Shown: positions 8,169 through 16,995, counted from the first letter of the stretch. The stretch is DNA of 64,000 bases from Rhizobium sp. CCGE 510 (GCF_000292525.1 NZ_AEYF01000044.1:558001-622000); one strand, 5' to 3'. A program made the numbers and translations. The notes: a model not told the origin generated them from the letters alone.

Positions 8169-8876
8169 ATGGACGCACGCGAGCGGTTGATCGTCGGCCT
8201 GGATGTTCCAACGATCGACGAGGCGGAAAGACTGGTTTCAACGCTCGGCGACGACATTCTCTTTTACAAGATCGGCTATCAGCTGGTCTTTGCCGGCGGC
8301 CTTGAATTCGCCCGCGACCTTGCCGCAAGCGGCAAGAAAGTCTTTCTCGACATGAAGCTGCTCGACATCGACAACACGGTTGCCTCAGGCGTCGAGAACA
8401 TCGCCAAGATGGGCATGTCGATGCTGACGCTGCATGCCTATCCGAAGGCGATGAAGGCAGCAGTCGAAGCAGCGGCGGGCTCCGGCCTCTGCCTGCTCGG
8501 CGTCACCGTGCTGACCTCGATGGATGCGGAGGACCTCGCCGATGCCGGCTACAGCCACGATCCGCACAGCCTGGTGCTGCGCCGTGCCGGACAGGCGCGC
8601 ACCGCCGGCATGGGCGGCATCGTCTGCTCGGCGGCCGAGGCGGCCGAGGTGCGCGAGATCGTCGGAGCCGACATGGCAATCGTCACCCCCGGCATTCGTC
8701 CGACCGGCAGCGACCACGGCGACCAGAAGCGGGTGATGACGCCTTTCGATGCGCTGAAGGCGGGAGCCACTCATCTCGTCGTCGGCCGGCCGATCGTCAA
8801 AGCGCCCGACCCCCAGCAGGCCGCCCGCGCGGTCCTCAGCGAGATGGTGACGGCGCTCTGGCCAGCAAATCGCTGA
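8169..8876 (+). CDS. pyrF: Orotidine 5'-phosphate decarboxylase
   Basis: 235 residues. It decarboxylates OMP to UMP, the last step of de novo UMP synthesis. The catalytic charge network is visible in VFLDMKLLDID (Asp61, Lys63, Asp66), with LIVGLDVP at the N terminus, VTVLTS, VTPGIRPTGSDHGDQKR and HLVVGRPI near the phosphate site. The start follows the phosphatase by 6 bases, so it sits in the pmtA transcript. Confidence 0.97.
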   Translation: MDARERLIVGLDVPTIDEAERLVSTLGDDILFYKIGYQLVFAGGLEFARDLAASGKKVFLDMKLLDIDNTVASGVENIAKMGMSMLTLHAYPKAMKAAVEAAAGSGLCLLGVTVLTSMDAEDLADAGYSHDPHSLVLRRAGQARTAGMGGIVCSAAEAAEVREIVGADMAIVTPGIRPTGSDHGDQKRVMTPFDALKAGATHLVVGRPIVKAPDPQQAARAVLSEMVTALWPANR

Positions 8877-8902
8877 GAATTTCACGATAAAGGGAGAAGA
8901 CA

Positions 8903-9190
8903 ATGGCCAAAGGATACTGGATCGCCCGCGTCGATGTTCGCGATGCCGAGCGCTACAAGGATTACGTGGCGGCGGCGAAGCCCGCCTTCGAAAAATACGG
9001 CGCGAATTTCCTGGCGCGCGGCGGCGCCTTCACCGAGCTCGAGGGCAAGGCACGCGTGCGCAACGTAGTGATCGAATTCCCCTCGATGCAGCATGCGGTC
9101 GACTGCTACAATTCGCCTGAATACCAGATCGCCGCGAAAATCCGCCAGGAAGTGGCGGATGCGGAAATGGTCGTCGTCGAGGGCGTCTAG
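8903..9190 (+). CDS. DUF1330 domain protein
   Basis: 95 residues, the whole length of the DUF1330 dimeric alpha-beta (ferredoxin-like) family: KGYWIARVDVRDAERYKDYV, FLARGGAFTELEGKARVRNVV, IEFPSMQHAVDCYNSPEYQ. The function of the family is unknown; it resembles small monooxygenase-like or ligand-binding folds. AAGGGAGAAGA lies just before the ATG. It follows pyrF by 26 bases and may be the end of that operon. Confidence 0.9.
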   Translation: MAKGYWIARVDVRDAERYKDYVAAAKPAFEKYGANFLARGGAFTELEGKARVRNVVIEFPSMQHAVDCYNSPEYQIAAKIRQEVADAEMVVVEGV

Positions 9191-9322
9191 AGCCCGTGCG
9201 TCGTTTCTGACGCAACTTCGCATCTGCAAAAACCGACAGTGCGATAGGCCTTCCCGTCGCGCCGGGATTGGGCTAAGACGGAGCCGATACAGCATCCCGC
9301 CAAGCCTTTCGAGGAGCCTGCC

Positions 9323-10303
9323 ATGACCCTTGCCAACCTGCCGCCGCTCGTCACCGTGTTCGGAGGATCCGGCTTTGTGGGCAGGCACGTGGTTCGGGCG
9401 CTGGCCAAACGCGGTTACAATATCCGCGTCGCCGTGCGCCGTCCCGATCTCGCCGGTTTCCTGCAGCCGCTCGGCAATGTCGGCCAGATCTCCTTTGTGC
9501 AGGCGAACCTGCGTTATCGCAGCTCGATCGACCGCGCCGTCGACGGCGCAAGCCACGTCGTCAACTGCGTCGGCATTTTACACGAGACCGGCCGCAACAC
9601 CTTCGACGCCGTGCAGGAATTCGGCGCCCGCGCAGTTGCCGAAGCGGCGCGCGGCGCAGGCGCCACGCTCACCCATATTTCGGCGATCGGCGCCAATGCC
9701 AATTCCGAGTCCGGCTATGGCCGCACCAAGGGCCGCGCCGAAACCGCCATCCTCTCCATCAAGCCGGATGCGGTGATCTTGCGTCCGTCGATCGTCTTCG
9801 GACCGGAGGACAGCTTCTTCAACAAGTTTGCCGATATGGCCCGCATGTCGCCGATCCTGCCGCTCGTCGGCGGCGGCAAGACGAAATTCCAGCCCGTCTA
9901 TGTCGAGGATATCGCCGAGGCCGTCGCCCGCGCCGTCGATGGCAAGGTCGCCGGCGGCAAGGTCTATGAGCTTGGCGGGCCTGAGGTGCTGAGTTTCCGC
10001 GAATGTCTCGAGACAATGCTGAAGGTGACGTGCCGCAAGAACCCGCTGGTCTCCCTGCCCTTCAGCGTCGCTTCGCTGATCGGCAGCATCGTTTCGCTGA
10101 TCCCCTTCGTGACGCCGCCGATCACGCCGGACCAGGTGCGCATGCTGAAACACGACAACATCGTCTCCGCAGCAGCCGAGGCGGAAGGCCGCACCCTGAA
10201 GGGCCTCGGCATCACGCCGACCATGGCAGCGTCGGTGCTCGACTCCTATCTCGTGCATTATCGGCCGCACGGCCAGTATACCGGCACCGGCAAGGCCGCC
10301 TGA
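9323..10303 (+). CDS. NDUFA9-like atypical SDR protein (complex I NDUFA9 subunit family)
   Basis: 326 residues. It has an N-terminal Rossmann nucleotide site VTVFGGSGFVGRHVVRAL, then VVNCVGILHE, ISAIGANANSESGYGRTKGRAE and ILRPSIVFGPEDSFFNKFA. This is the atypical SDR group close to mitochondrial NDUFA9, which in alphaproteobacteria may attach to complex I or act as a quinone-biosynthesis accessory protein. The usual Tyr-x3-Lys is kept as YGRTK. A strong terminator follows the gene. Confidence 0.9.
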   Translation: MTLANLPPLVTVFGGSGFVGRHVVRALAKRGYNIRVAVRRPDLAGFLQPLGNVGQISFVQANLRYRSSIDRAVDGASHVVNCVGILHETGRNTFDAVQEFGARAVAEAARGAGATLTHISAIGANANSESGYGRTKGRAETAILSIKPDAVILRPSIVFGPEDSFFNKFADMARMSPILPLVGGGKTKFQPVYVEDIAEAVARAVDGKVAGGKVYELGGPEVLSFRECLETMLKVTCRKNPLVSLPFSVASLIGSIVSLIPFVTPPITPDQVRMLKHDNIVSAAAEAEGRTLKGLGITPTMAASVLDSYLVHYRPHGQYTGTGKAA

Positions 10304-10325
10304 CCAATTTTTGATTTTCGGAACG

Positions 10326-10357
10326 ACGCCGTTCGCGCATGACGCGGACGGCGTTTT
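10326..10357 (+). terminator. Rho-independent terminator after the NDUFA9-like gene
   Basis: Stem ACGCCGTtCGCG / CGCGgACGGCGT with one internal mismatch and a 5-base loop, followed by TTTTGCTTTG. It lies 23 bases after the stop codon. Confidence 0.8.
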
Positions 10358-10584
10358 GCTTTGCCGGCTCAAGCAAAGCTGGCACAAGTTTGAAATGTTG
10401 TTGTGCCGGCCATACCAAGTGCAGTTGCATAAAAGACGCATCGGAAATTTTGTGGAATTAACGCCAAATTTAGCAGGAACGTTTATTGCTATTTGCCATT
10501 CCACTGACTACCAAACCCGCGCGTCTTCCAACGGACTCAACGCCCGGGATCGCGTGCGGCATTCACTGTGAAAGGCATTTCTCG

Positions 10585-10737
10585 ATGGGCAAGTCAATCG
10601 CGCTCCTTTTTGCGTGTGCGGCGCTAATTATCCTGGCAGGCTCCTTTGTGGCGCCAGGTTCTGTCGCGGCGGTAAAGGGTGATTGCTCGCCGGCCTACGG
10701 CGTCGATCCCTGCTCGACGGCTTCGATCAGCCATTGA
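10585..10737 (+). CDS. Small secreted or membrane-anchored hypothetical protein
   Basis: 50 codons. MGKSIALLFACAALIILAGS is a typical export signal or single membrane anchor, followed by a short tail with two cysteines (KGDCSPAYGVDPCSTASISH). GAAAGG lies about 9 bases before the ATG. A 9-base-stem hairpin follows the stop codon. The two cysteines 8 residues apart could form a disulphide in the periplasm. I do not recognise a family. Confidence 0.55.
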   Translation: MGKSIALLFACAALIILAGSFVAPGSVAAVKGDCSPAYGVDPCSTASISH

Positions 10738-10741
10738 CGAA

Positions 10742-10763
10742 AAGGCCGGGCTCGGTGCCGGCC
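10742..10763 (+). terminator. Hairpin after the small secreted ORF
   Basis: AGGCCGG / CCGGCCT with an 8-base loop, 4 bases after the stop codon. No T-run follows, so it may stabilise the 3' end and not terminate. Confidence 0.45.
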
Positions 10764-10927
10764 TCACAAAGACAAGCAGCGGCCGGAGCGTCTGCAGCAG
10801 ACGTTCCCAAATGAACGCTCGGTCTTGCCCGCTTCGAAAACAGCGGGCGCATATCCTCTCCATATTGCCTGTCTGAAAAAACGGCGCCCGCCGACAATCG
10901 GGTGATTGTTCGAAGCCCGACAGAGCA

Positions 10928-10958
10928 TTTGCATCCGCGCGGGTTGCGCGAATGCAAA
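10928..10958 (-). terminator. Hairpin downstream of uppP
   Basis: Inverted repeat TTTGCATcCGCGC / GCGCGaATGCAAA with one mismatch and a 5-base loop, 14 bases beyond the uppP stop codon. The T-run is poor. Confidence 0.45.
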
Positions 10959-10972
10959 GCTGAACGAAGGTC

Positions 10973-11770
10973 TCAGGCGATCAGGCCGGTTGCCGCCATG
11001 CCGAGCAGCAAGACGCCGAGAATGATGCGGTAGACGGCAAACAGCGTAAAGCGGTTGCTTCTGATATAGGCGAGCAGCCATTTGACGGCGACAAACGCAA
11101 CGACCGTGGAGACGACGAAGGCGATGCCGAGTGCCGTCCAGTCTTCGTTTGCCGCACCGCCATCCTTAAAGGTCTTCAGCAATTCATAGCCGCTTGCGGC
11201 ATACATTGTGGGGATGCCGACGAGAAAGGCGAATTCGGTTGCTGCGGCGCGGTTGCCGGTGCCGGCGAGCATGGCGACGAAAATCGTTGCGCCGGAGCGC
11301 GAGGTTCCCGGGAAGACGCCGGCAACGATCTGGGCGATGCCGACCAGGATGGCGACAAGCCAGGTGATCTCCTTATGGGGGGCTTTGCGCGCCGCGGCCC
11401 ACTCGGCAAAGATCATCCAGAAACCGCCGATGATGAGCGCCCAGGCGATCGGCGTCGCCGTCTCCGGCAGTTCGAAGCCGAGCTTTTTGACGATAAGTCC
11501 GAGAATTGCGGTGATGAGAAAGGCGACGATCAGCTTGGCGGCATAATCGCGGTTCTCAGGCACCCGCCAGCCAAGCACCAGATCCAGCAGGCGACGCCAG
11601 TAAATGATGGTGACAGCAAGGATGGCGCCGGCCTGAATGACGATGTTGAACATGTCCGAGCGGTGGCCGAGCCATTGCTCGGCAATGATCAGATGGCCGG
11701 TGCTCGAGATCGGCAGAAACTCGGTGATCCCCTCGATGACACCGAGAATGGCAGCATTGATATAGTCCAT
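10973..11770 (-). CDS. uppP: Undecaprenyl-diphosphatase (BacA/UppP)
   Basis: 265 residues, an integral membrane protein. Both active-site signatures are present: EGITEFLPISSTGHL at residues 13-27 and FPGTSRSG at 153-160. It dephosphorylates undecaprenyl diphosphate so the lipid carrier can be reused for peptidoglycan and polysaccharide building. It is divergent from the fzlA-like gene, with 230 bases between them. Confidence 0.96.
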   Translation of the reverse strand: MDYINAAILGVIEGITEFLPISSTGHLIIAEQWLGHRSDMFNIVIQAGAILAVTIIYWRRLLDLVLGWRVPENRDYAAKLIVAFLITAILGLIVKKLGFELPETATPIAWALIIGGFWMIFAEWAAARKAPHKEITWLVAILVGIAQIVAGVFPGTSRSGATIFVAMLAGTGNRAAATEFAFLVGIPTMYAASGYELLKTFKDGGAANEDWTALGIAFVVSTVVAFVAVKWLLAYIRSNRFTLFAVYRIILGVLLLGMAATGLIA

Positions 11771-12000
11771 ACATTGTCTCCGGTTTAAAATTCGGTCGGG
11801 CCCGATCGCTTGGGTCGATCAGGCCGCCGCTTCCATTCGTTCGTTAGACCGTATCTCGCCATTGTCAGATGGCGTAAAATCCGATTCGCTTGTATTGGCC
11901 GGGCCAAACTCCTATAGCTTCAACCAATGAGTCATGACTAGGGCGCTATAACTGAGCTGCCACACAGTCCTGTAACAGCAATCATAAAGCCCGAGTATCG

Positions 12001-12693
12001 ATGCCCACGCTTTATCATCATCCCATGTCATCCGCATCTCGCTTCGTCCGGCTGATTCTGGCCGAATACGGCTATCAGGCGGATCTGATCGAGGAGCAGA
12101 CATGGGAGAAGCGCCGGGATTTCCTGGCGCTCAACCCGGCCGGCACGCTGCCGGTCTATGTCGATGACAGCATGCGCGCGCTCTGCGGCGCGACCGTCAT
12201 TTCCGAGTACCTGGATGAGACGCACGGCGTGTTGAAACGCGATCGGCGACTGCTCGCCGAAGACCCGTTCCAGCGGGCGGAAATCCGCCGGCTGAGCGAA
12301 TGGTTCATGCAGAAGATGGAAAACGACGTGACCAAGCCGCTCGCCCGCGAGCGTGTCTACAAGTTGCAGATGACCAACGATCAGGGCGGCGGAGCGCCGG
12401 ATTCGAAGATATTGCGCACGGCTCGCGCGAATATCCGCCAGCATATGCGCTATCTCACCTGGCTTGCCGGCTCGCGTCAGTGGCTGGCGGGCGAGCGGAT
12501 GAGTTATGCCGACCTTGCCGCCGCGGCCTCGATCTCGATCCTCGACTATCTCGGCGAGATCGACTGGGCGGATGTGCCCCTCGTCAAGGACTGGTACCAG
12601 CGACTGAAGTCACGTCCCTCTTTCCGGCCGATGCTCACCGAACGCGTGCGCGGGCTAACGCCGGTTTCGCACTATGCCGATCTGGATTTCTGA
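12001..12693 (+). CDS. fzlA: Glutathione S-transferase family protein, FzlA-like
   Basis: 230 residues. Thioredoxin-like N-terminal half (MPTLYHHPMSSASRFVRLIL, then LNPAGTLPVYVDD) and an all-helical C-terminal half. The opening LYHHP-S-ASRFVR, the length, and the pairing with queG and a membrane cell-wall gene match FzlA, the alphaproteobacterial FtsZ-binding GST relative that curves FtsZ filaments and activates constriction. The family is recognised from memory. An ordinary GST is the alternative, but the cysteine/serine GST active-site context is weak. It lies 12 bases before queG. Confidence 0.65.
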   Translation: MPTLYHHPMSSASRFVRLILAEYGYQADLIEEQTWEKRRDFLALNPAGTLPVYVDDSMRALCGATVISEYLDETHGVLKRDRRLLAEDPFQRAEIRRLSEWFMQKMENDVTKPLARERVYKLQMTNDQGGGAPDSKILRTARANIRQHMRYLTWLAGSRQWLAGERMSYADLAAAASISILDYLGEIDWADVPLVKDWYQRLKSRPSFRPMLTERVRGLTPVSHYADLDF

Positions 12694-12705
12694 CGAGGGC
12701 TCTTC

Positions 12706-13863
12706 ATGCCCGAAGCCGATAGAGATGACAAAGAGCGCCGCCGCCGCGACAATTTGACCGCGTTCGTGCGGGCGGAATCCGCCGCCAAGGGCTTCGATCT
12801 CTGCCGTATCACGCGGCCCGACGCGATCCCTGAAGCGAAGGAGCGCCTTGGCCAGTTCATCGATGCCGGTCACCACGGAACGATGGAGTGGATGGCGGAG
12901 ACGCGCGAGCGGCGCGGCGATCCGCTAATGCTCTGGAGCGAGGTACGGTCCGTCGTCGTCTTCGGCCTCAACTATGCCCCGGAGGAAGATCCGCGCGTCC
13001 TTCTCGACAAGCCGGACAGAGCGGCGATCTCCGTCTATGCCCGCAACCGCGATTACCACGACATCATCAAGGGACGGCTGAAGGAGATTGCCACGCGTTT
13101 TGCGGCACGCGCTGGCGCCGATGTGAAAGTGTTCGTCGATACCGCACCTGTAATGGAAAAACCCTTGGCGGCTGCGGCCGGCCTCGGCTGGCAGGGCAAA
13201 CACACCAATCTCGTCAGCCGCATCCATGGTTCCTGGCTTTTTCTCGGCTCGATGTTCACCACGGCGGATCTTGCCGTCGATGCTGCGGAGACCGATCATT
13301 GCGGCTCCTGCCGCGCCTGCCTCGACGCCTGTCCGACGGCTGCCTTCCCGGCGCCCTACCAGATCGACGCGCGGCGCTGCATCTCCTATCTGACCATCGA
13401 GCACAAGGGGCCGATCGACCCGGATTTTCGGCCGCTGATCGGCAATCGCATCTATGGCTGCGACGACTGTCTTGCCGCCTGCCCCTGGAACAAGTTCGCG
13501 AGTTCGGCCTCCGAGATGAAGCTGAGGGCACGGGACGATCTGCGGGAGCCGACGATCGCCTTTCTGCTGACGCTCGACGATACCGGCTTCCGCGCCTTTT
13601 TCAGCGGCTCGCCGGTGAAGCGGATCGGCCGCGACCGCTTTATCCGCAACGTGCTGATTGCCGCCGGCAATTCCGGCGAGAGCGGGCTGATCGGGCAATG
13701 TCAGCTGCTCGCCAGCGATGCCTCGCCGGTGGTGCGGGGCATGGCGGTCTGGGCGCTGTCCCGGCTGATGGCGGCTGGCGAATTTGGGGCCTTTGCCGCA
13801 CAAAGGACAGACGAAAGTGACGACGACGTGCTGAATGAATGGCGGCTGGCGGGAGTGGGCTGA
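12706..13863 (+). CDS. queG: Epoxyqueuosine reductase QueG
   Basis: 385 residues. It reduces epoxyqueuosine to queuosine in tRNA using cobalamin and two [4Fe-4S] clusters. The cluster cysteines are seen in CGSCRACLDACP (199, 202, 205, 209), Cys225 and CDDCLAACP (252, 255, 259). The cobalamin/active-site region is VDTAPVMEK near residue 145, followed by GWQGKHTNL. A C-terminal HEAT-like tail ends the protein. The TGATG stop/start overlaps the next gene by one base, so the two are coupled. Confidence 0.95.
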   Translation: MPEADRDDKERRRRDNLTAFVRAESAAKGFDLCRITRPDAIPEAKERLGQFIDAGHHGTMEWMAETRERRGDPLMLWSEVRSVVVFGLNYAPEEDPRVLLDKPDRAAISVYARNRDYHDIIKGRLKEIATRFAARAGADVKVFVDTAPVMEKPLAAAAGLGWQGKHTNLVSRIHGSWLFLGSMFTTADLAVDAAETDHCGSCRACLDACPTAAFPAPYQIDARRCISYLTIEHKGPIDPDFRPLIGNRIYGCDDCLAACPWNKFASSASEMKLRARDDLREPTIAFLLTLDDTGFRAFFSGSPVKRIGRDRFIRNVLIAAGNSGESGLIGQCQLLASDASPVVRGMAVWALSRLMAAGEFGAFAAQRTDESDDDVLNEWRLAGVG

Positions 13864-14732
13864 TGCATGTGATGATCTTTGGCTGCGGTTATTCCGGCAC
13901 GGCGATCGCCAAGGCCTTCGCCGGCGACGGCGTGCGCATTTCCGGCACCACGCGCTCGACCGACAAGATGGAGGCGCTCCGGCAAAACGGGGTCGAAGCC
14001 TTCCTGTTCGACGGCGAGATCCTGGACGACGAGTTGCGCCGGGCTTTGGCTGATGTCACCCATCTCGTGCAGTCGATCGCGCCCGGCAAGGGTGACCCGC
14101 TGCTGCGGCTGCTCGGCGAAGGCGGCGCAAGCCTGCCGCCGGGGCTCGAATGGATCGGCTACCTCTCCACCGTTGGCGTCTATGGCGATCACAAGGGCGC
14201 ATGGATCGACGAGGAAACGCCCTGCCTGCCGGTGTCCGGACGCTCGACGGAGCGGCTGGAGGCGGGAGAGGGCTGGCTGGCAATGGCCCGGGAGCGCGGC
14301 GTGCCGGCGGCGGTGCTTCGGCTTTCCGGCATTTACGGGCCGGGACGCAACGCCTTCTGCAATCTGGACAAGGGCACAGCACGGCGGCTGATCAAGAAGG
14401 ACCAGGTCTTCAACCGTATCCGCGTCGAGGATATCGGAGCGGCGACCCGCTTTCTGTCGGAGCACAGGCTCGGCGGCATCTATAATGTCACCGACGACCG
14501 GCCAGGCCCGCCGCAGGATGTGATCGTCGAGGCCGCCCGGCTGATGGGCGTCGAACCGCCACCGGAGCAGGCCTTCGAAACCGCCGAACTGTCAGCGATG
14601 GCGCGCTCTTTCTACGGCGAGAACAAGCGGGTTTCGAATGCGAAACTGAAGGCCGCCGGCTTCGAATTCTCCTTCCCGACCTATCCGATGTCGCTAGCGC
14701 AATTGTGGCAGGACGGACGCTGGCGGGGTTAG
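13863..14732 (+). CDS. SDR family oxidoreductase (NAD(P)-binding, nucleoside-sugar epimerase-like)
   Basis: 289 residues from the ATG at 13863, which overlaps the queG stop. The Rossmann motif is MIFGCGYSGTAIAKAF. Further patterns are LSTVGVYGDHKGAWIDEETP, LRLSGIYGPGRNAF and YNVTDDRP. The YeeZ-like group of extended SDRs has this layout. The catalytic Tyr-x3-Lys is altered: the tyrosine region reads STVGVYG. The substrate is unknown. It is translationally coupled to queG. Confidence 0.85.
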   Translation: MHVMIFGCGYSGTAIAKAFAGDGVRISGTTRSTDKMEALRQNGVEAFLFDGEILDDELRRALADVTHLVQSIAPGKGDPLLRLLGEGGASLPPGLEWIGYLSTVGVYGDHKGAWIDEETPCLPVSGRSTERLEAGEGWLAMARERGVPAAVLRLSGIYGPGRNAFCNLDKGTARRLIKKDQVFNRIRVEDIGAATRFLSEHRLGGIYNVTDDRPGPPQDVIVEAARLMGVEPPPEQAFETAELSAMARSFYGENKRVSNAKLKAAGFEFSFPTYPMSLAQLWQDGRWRG

Positions 14733-15138
14733 AGCCGGCCGCTCGATGTGAGCGACGTACCCACTCGAAATGAGTAGGAAATACCTACTTTCCCCATTTG
14801 GCAGGACGATTTTCGCCGTTTATATAGTTAACGGCCTTTAAATTTGCGCAAATGTGGCGGAAAATATGGCAAAGTCGGAAAAAAATTTTTGCGATTTTTG
14901 TGAACGCCGGGGTGTTAACCATCCCCCTGGAAAATTCGTTCGGATTTTAACTGATTTTGCTGCGTTTTTTCTGCATCAGAGATCGCCGTCCGCTTACGAA
15001 ATCTCGCCATTTCGCTCACGAATGTTACAGATTGTAATATTCCGTGATCGCACGCGGCACTTTTTCGCCACTTTTTCACAGATTTAAGCCCCGCCGCCTG
15101 TAGAGGCGTTGAGTTCAATAGTTGAGGGATACTCTGTT
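14733..15138. other. AT-rich intergenic region upstream of rlpA with CtrA-like sites
   Basis: About 400 bases without a convincing gene, clearly more AT-rich than the surroundings. It contains TTAACGGCCTTTAA (14828-14841, TTAA-N6-TTAA) and TTAACCAT (14915-14922). Both resemble the alphaproteobacterial cell-cycle regulator CtrA target; the first has one base less than the usual N7 spacer. An open frame at 14854-15087 has AT-biased codon use unlike the neighbours and is not called. Confidence 0.5.
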
Positions 15139-15501
15139 TTGAAGAAAATACGTCGTTCTGTTATCGCTGCCGTAACTATTGCTGCCTGCTCTTCCATGCT
15201 TCCGGCGGAGAGTTTTGCTGGAAATGGCTGTGGCGGTGCTTCATGGTACGCGCTTCACTCCAAAACTGCTTCCGGGGAACGCATGAACCCTGCCGTCTTG
15301 ACTGCCGCACATCGTTCGCTTGCGTTCGGCACCAAGCTGAAGGTCACCAACAGCAACAATGGCCGCACCGTCGTCGTTCGCATTAACGATCGCGGTCCGT
15401 TCATCCGCGGCCGTGTGCTCGACCTGTCGCGCGCCGCGGCCCAGAACATCGGCATGGTAAGCTCCGGCACGGCGAAGGTCTGCTACCAGGTGATCAGCTA
15501 A
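15139..15501 (+). CDS. rlpA: RlpA-like septal ring protein (double-psi beta-barrel)
   Basis: 120 residues from a TTG at 15139, which has GAGGGA about 9 bases upstream; an earlier in-frame TTG at 15109 lacks a site. Signal peptide LKKIRRSVIAAVTIAACSSMLPAESFAG. The mature part is one RlpA domain: GGASWYALHSKTASGE, then NPAVLTAAHRSLAFGTKL, then VVVRINDRGPFIRGRVLDLSRAAAQNIGM. RlpA proteins bind or cut naked glycan at the septum. There is no SPOR domain, so this is the short form. The last codons and the stop are the first unit of a 26-bp tandem repeat. Confidence 0.88.
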   Translation: MKKIRRSVIAAVTIAACSSMLPAESFAGNGCGGASWYALHSKTASGERMNPAVLTAAHRSLAFGTKLKVTNSNNGRTVVVRINDRGPFIRGRVLDLSRAAAQNIGMVSSGTAKVCYQVIS

Positions 15502-15565
15502 AGCTGACAGCAGAGGTGATCAGCTAACGCTGACAGCCGAGGTGATCAGCTGAGGCGTACAGCCT
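15488..15565 (+). repeat. Three-copy 26-bp tandem repeat across the rlpA stop codon
   Basis: Units at 15488-15513, 15514-15539 and 15540-15565 with exact 26-base period. Each starts AGGTGATCAGCT. The first two contain the hairpin TCAGC-TAAM-GCTGA. The rlpA stop codon TAA is inside unit 1, so the last codons (VIS) are repeat sequence. Unit 3 has diverged (GAGGCGTACAGCC). Confidence 0.9.
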
Positions 15566-15705
15566 TAGAACCAGCTGCGCCGTCAGCGGCGCTTGCTCTT
15601 GCCGTCAATCGCGGTTACCACGCGGTTGAGACTTGTGAACATTCCGCCCCGCGCCAGTCGCGCCGTGCGGATCGGTCGCAGGCCATGGCAATTAGGAGAC
15701 TGTGA

Positions 15706-16995
15706 ATGCGTCTGGGCGGCCGCCTCGAAGGGGCGATTTCTGTGCTGGCGGATATCGATGCCCGCAAGCGGCCCGTCGCCGACGCGCTGAAGGACTGGGG
15801 CCTCGCGCATCGCTTCGCCGGCTCCGGCGATCGTGCGGCGATCGGCAACATCGTCTATGACGCCCTGCGCATGCGGCTTTCCCATGCCTGGCTGATGGAT
15901 GACGACAGCGCTACAGCCATTGCCCATGCCGTCATGTTCCGCCAATGGGGTTTCACGCCCGACAGGCTTGCCGCCGAACTGGCGGACGACAAATTTGCGC
16001 CGGCGCCGCTGAACGCCGATGCCGCCGCGGCCTTTGCCAGCCGCTTGCTCGACGATGCGCCGCCGCATATCCGCGGTGATATTCCCGAATGGGTCCAATC
16101 CTCCTTCGAACAAGCCTTCGGCGCCAGCTGGCTCGCCGAGGCCCAGGCGCTTGCCGCCCGGCCGACGCTCGATCTGCGCGCCAATATCCTGAAGTCCTCC
16201 CGCGACAAGGCCATCAGGGCGCTCGAAAGGGCCGGCGCGCAGGCGGCGAAGATCGCTCGCTACGGCATCCGGATTGCCGCCGGCGAGGGCGCTTCGCGTC
16301 TACCCAACGTGACAGCCGAGCTTTCGTTCCAAAAGGGCTGGTTCGAAGTTCAGGACGAGGGATCGCAAATCGTCGCCGACCTGGTGCTTGCCCATGAGGG
16401 CGACCAGGTTCTCGACTATTGCGCCGGCGGCGGCGGCAAGACGCTCGCCATGGCGGCCGCCATGCAGAACAAGGGGCAGGTTCACGCCTATGATGCCGAC
16501 CGCAAACGGCTGGCGCCGATCATCGAGCGGCTGAAGCGGGCGGGCACGCGCAATGTCCAGGTGCATGACGACGCCAGGGCGCTTTCCAGCCTTGCCGGGC
16601 GCTGCGACAAGGTGCTGGTCGACGCGCCCTGCACCGGCACCGGCACCTGGCGCCGCCGCCCCGATACGAAATGGCGGCTGACGGCAAAGAACCTCGACGA
16701 ACGCACCGCCCAGCAACAGGACGCGCTGACGCAGGCAAGCGGCTTCGTCAAGCCAGGCGGCGAGCTGATCTACGTCACCTGCTCGGTGCTGCCTCAAGAA
16801 AACGAGGAACAGGTGCGCCGCTTTACGGCCGACCATCCTGATTTCCAGATCGTCAGCGCCCTGCCCGGCTGGGATGCGCTGTTCGGGAAAGACGCCTCAC
16901 GTCCGCACTCATCTGACGGCCTGACGGTGACGCTGACGCCCGCCTCCACCGACACGGACGGCTTCTTCTTCTGCCGGATGCAGCGCAAGGGCTGA
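15706..16995 (+). CDS. RsmB/NOP family 16S rRNA m5C methyltransferase
   Basis: 429 residues. An N-terminal NusB-like helical part (about 1-140) precedes a Rossmann methyltransferase. Motifs: VLDYCAGGGGKTLAMAAAM (SAM site), DADRKRLAPIIERLKR, DKVLVDAPCTGTGTWRRRPD (catalytic PC dipeptide) and YVTCSVLPQENEEQV (second catalytic TC). This pattern makes it a cytosine-C5 rRNA methyltransferase. TAGGAGA stands 8 bases before the ATG. Confidence 0.93.
   Translation: MRLGGRLEGAISVLADIDARKRPVADALKDWGLAHRFAGSGDRAAIGNIVYDALRMRLSHAWLMDDDSATAIAHAVMFRQWGFTPDRLAAELADDKFAPAPLNADAAAAFASRLLDDAPPHIRGDIPEWVQSSFEQAFGASWLAEAQALAARPTLDLRANILKSSRDKAIRALERAGAQAAKIARYGIRIAAGEGASRLPNVTAELSFQKGWFEVQDEGSQIVADLVLAHEGDQVLDYCAGGGGKTLAMAAAMQNKGQVHAYDADRKRLAPIIERLKRAGTRNVQVHDDARALSSLAGRCDKVLVDAPCTGTGTWRRRPDTKWRLTAKNLDERTAQQQDALTQASGFVKPGGELIYVTCSVLPQENEEQVRRFTADHPDFQIVSALPGWDALFGKDASRPHSSDGLTVTLTPASTDTDGFFFCRMQRKG

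Noticed and set aside
14854..15087. 77-codon frame in the AT-rich gap before rlpA
   Set aside because: Codon use does not fit the genome and no motif or ribosome site supports it.
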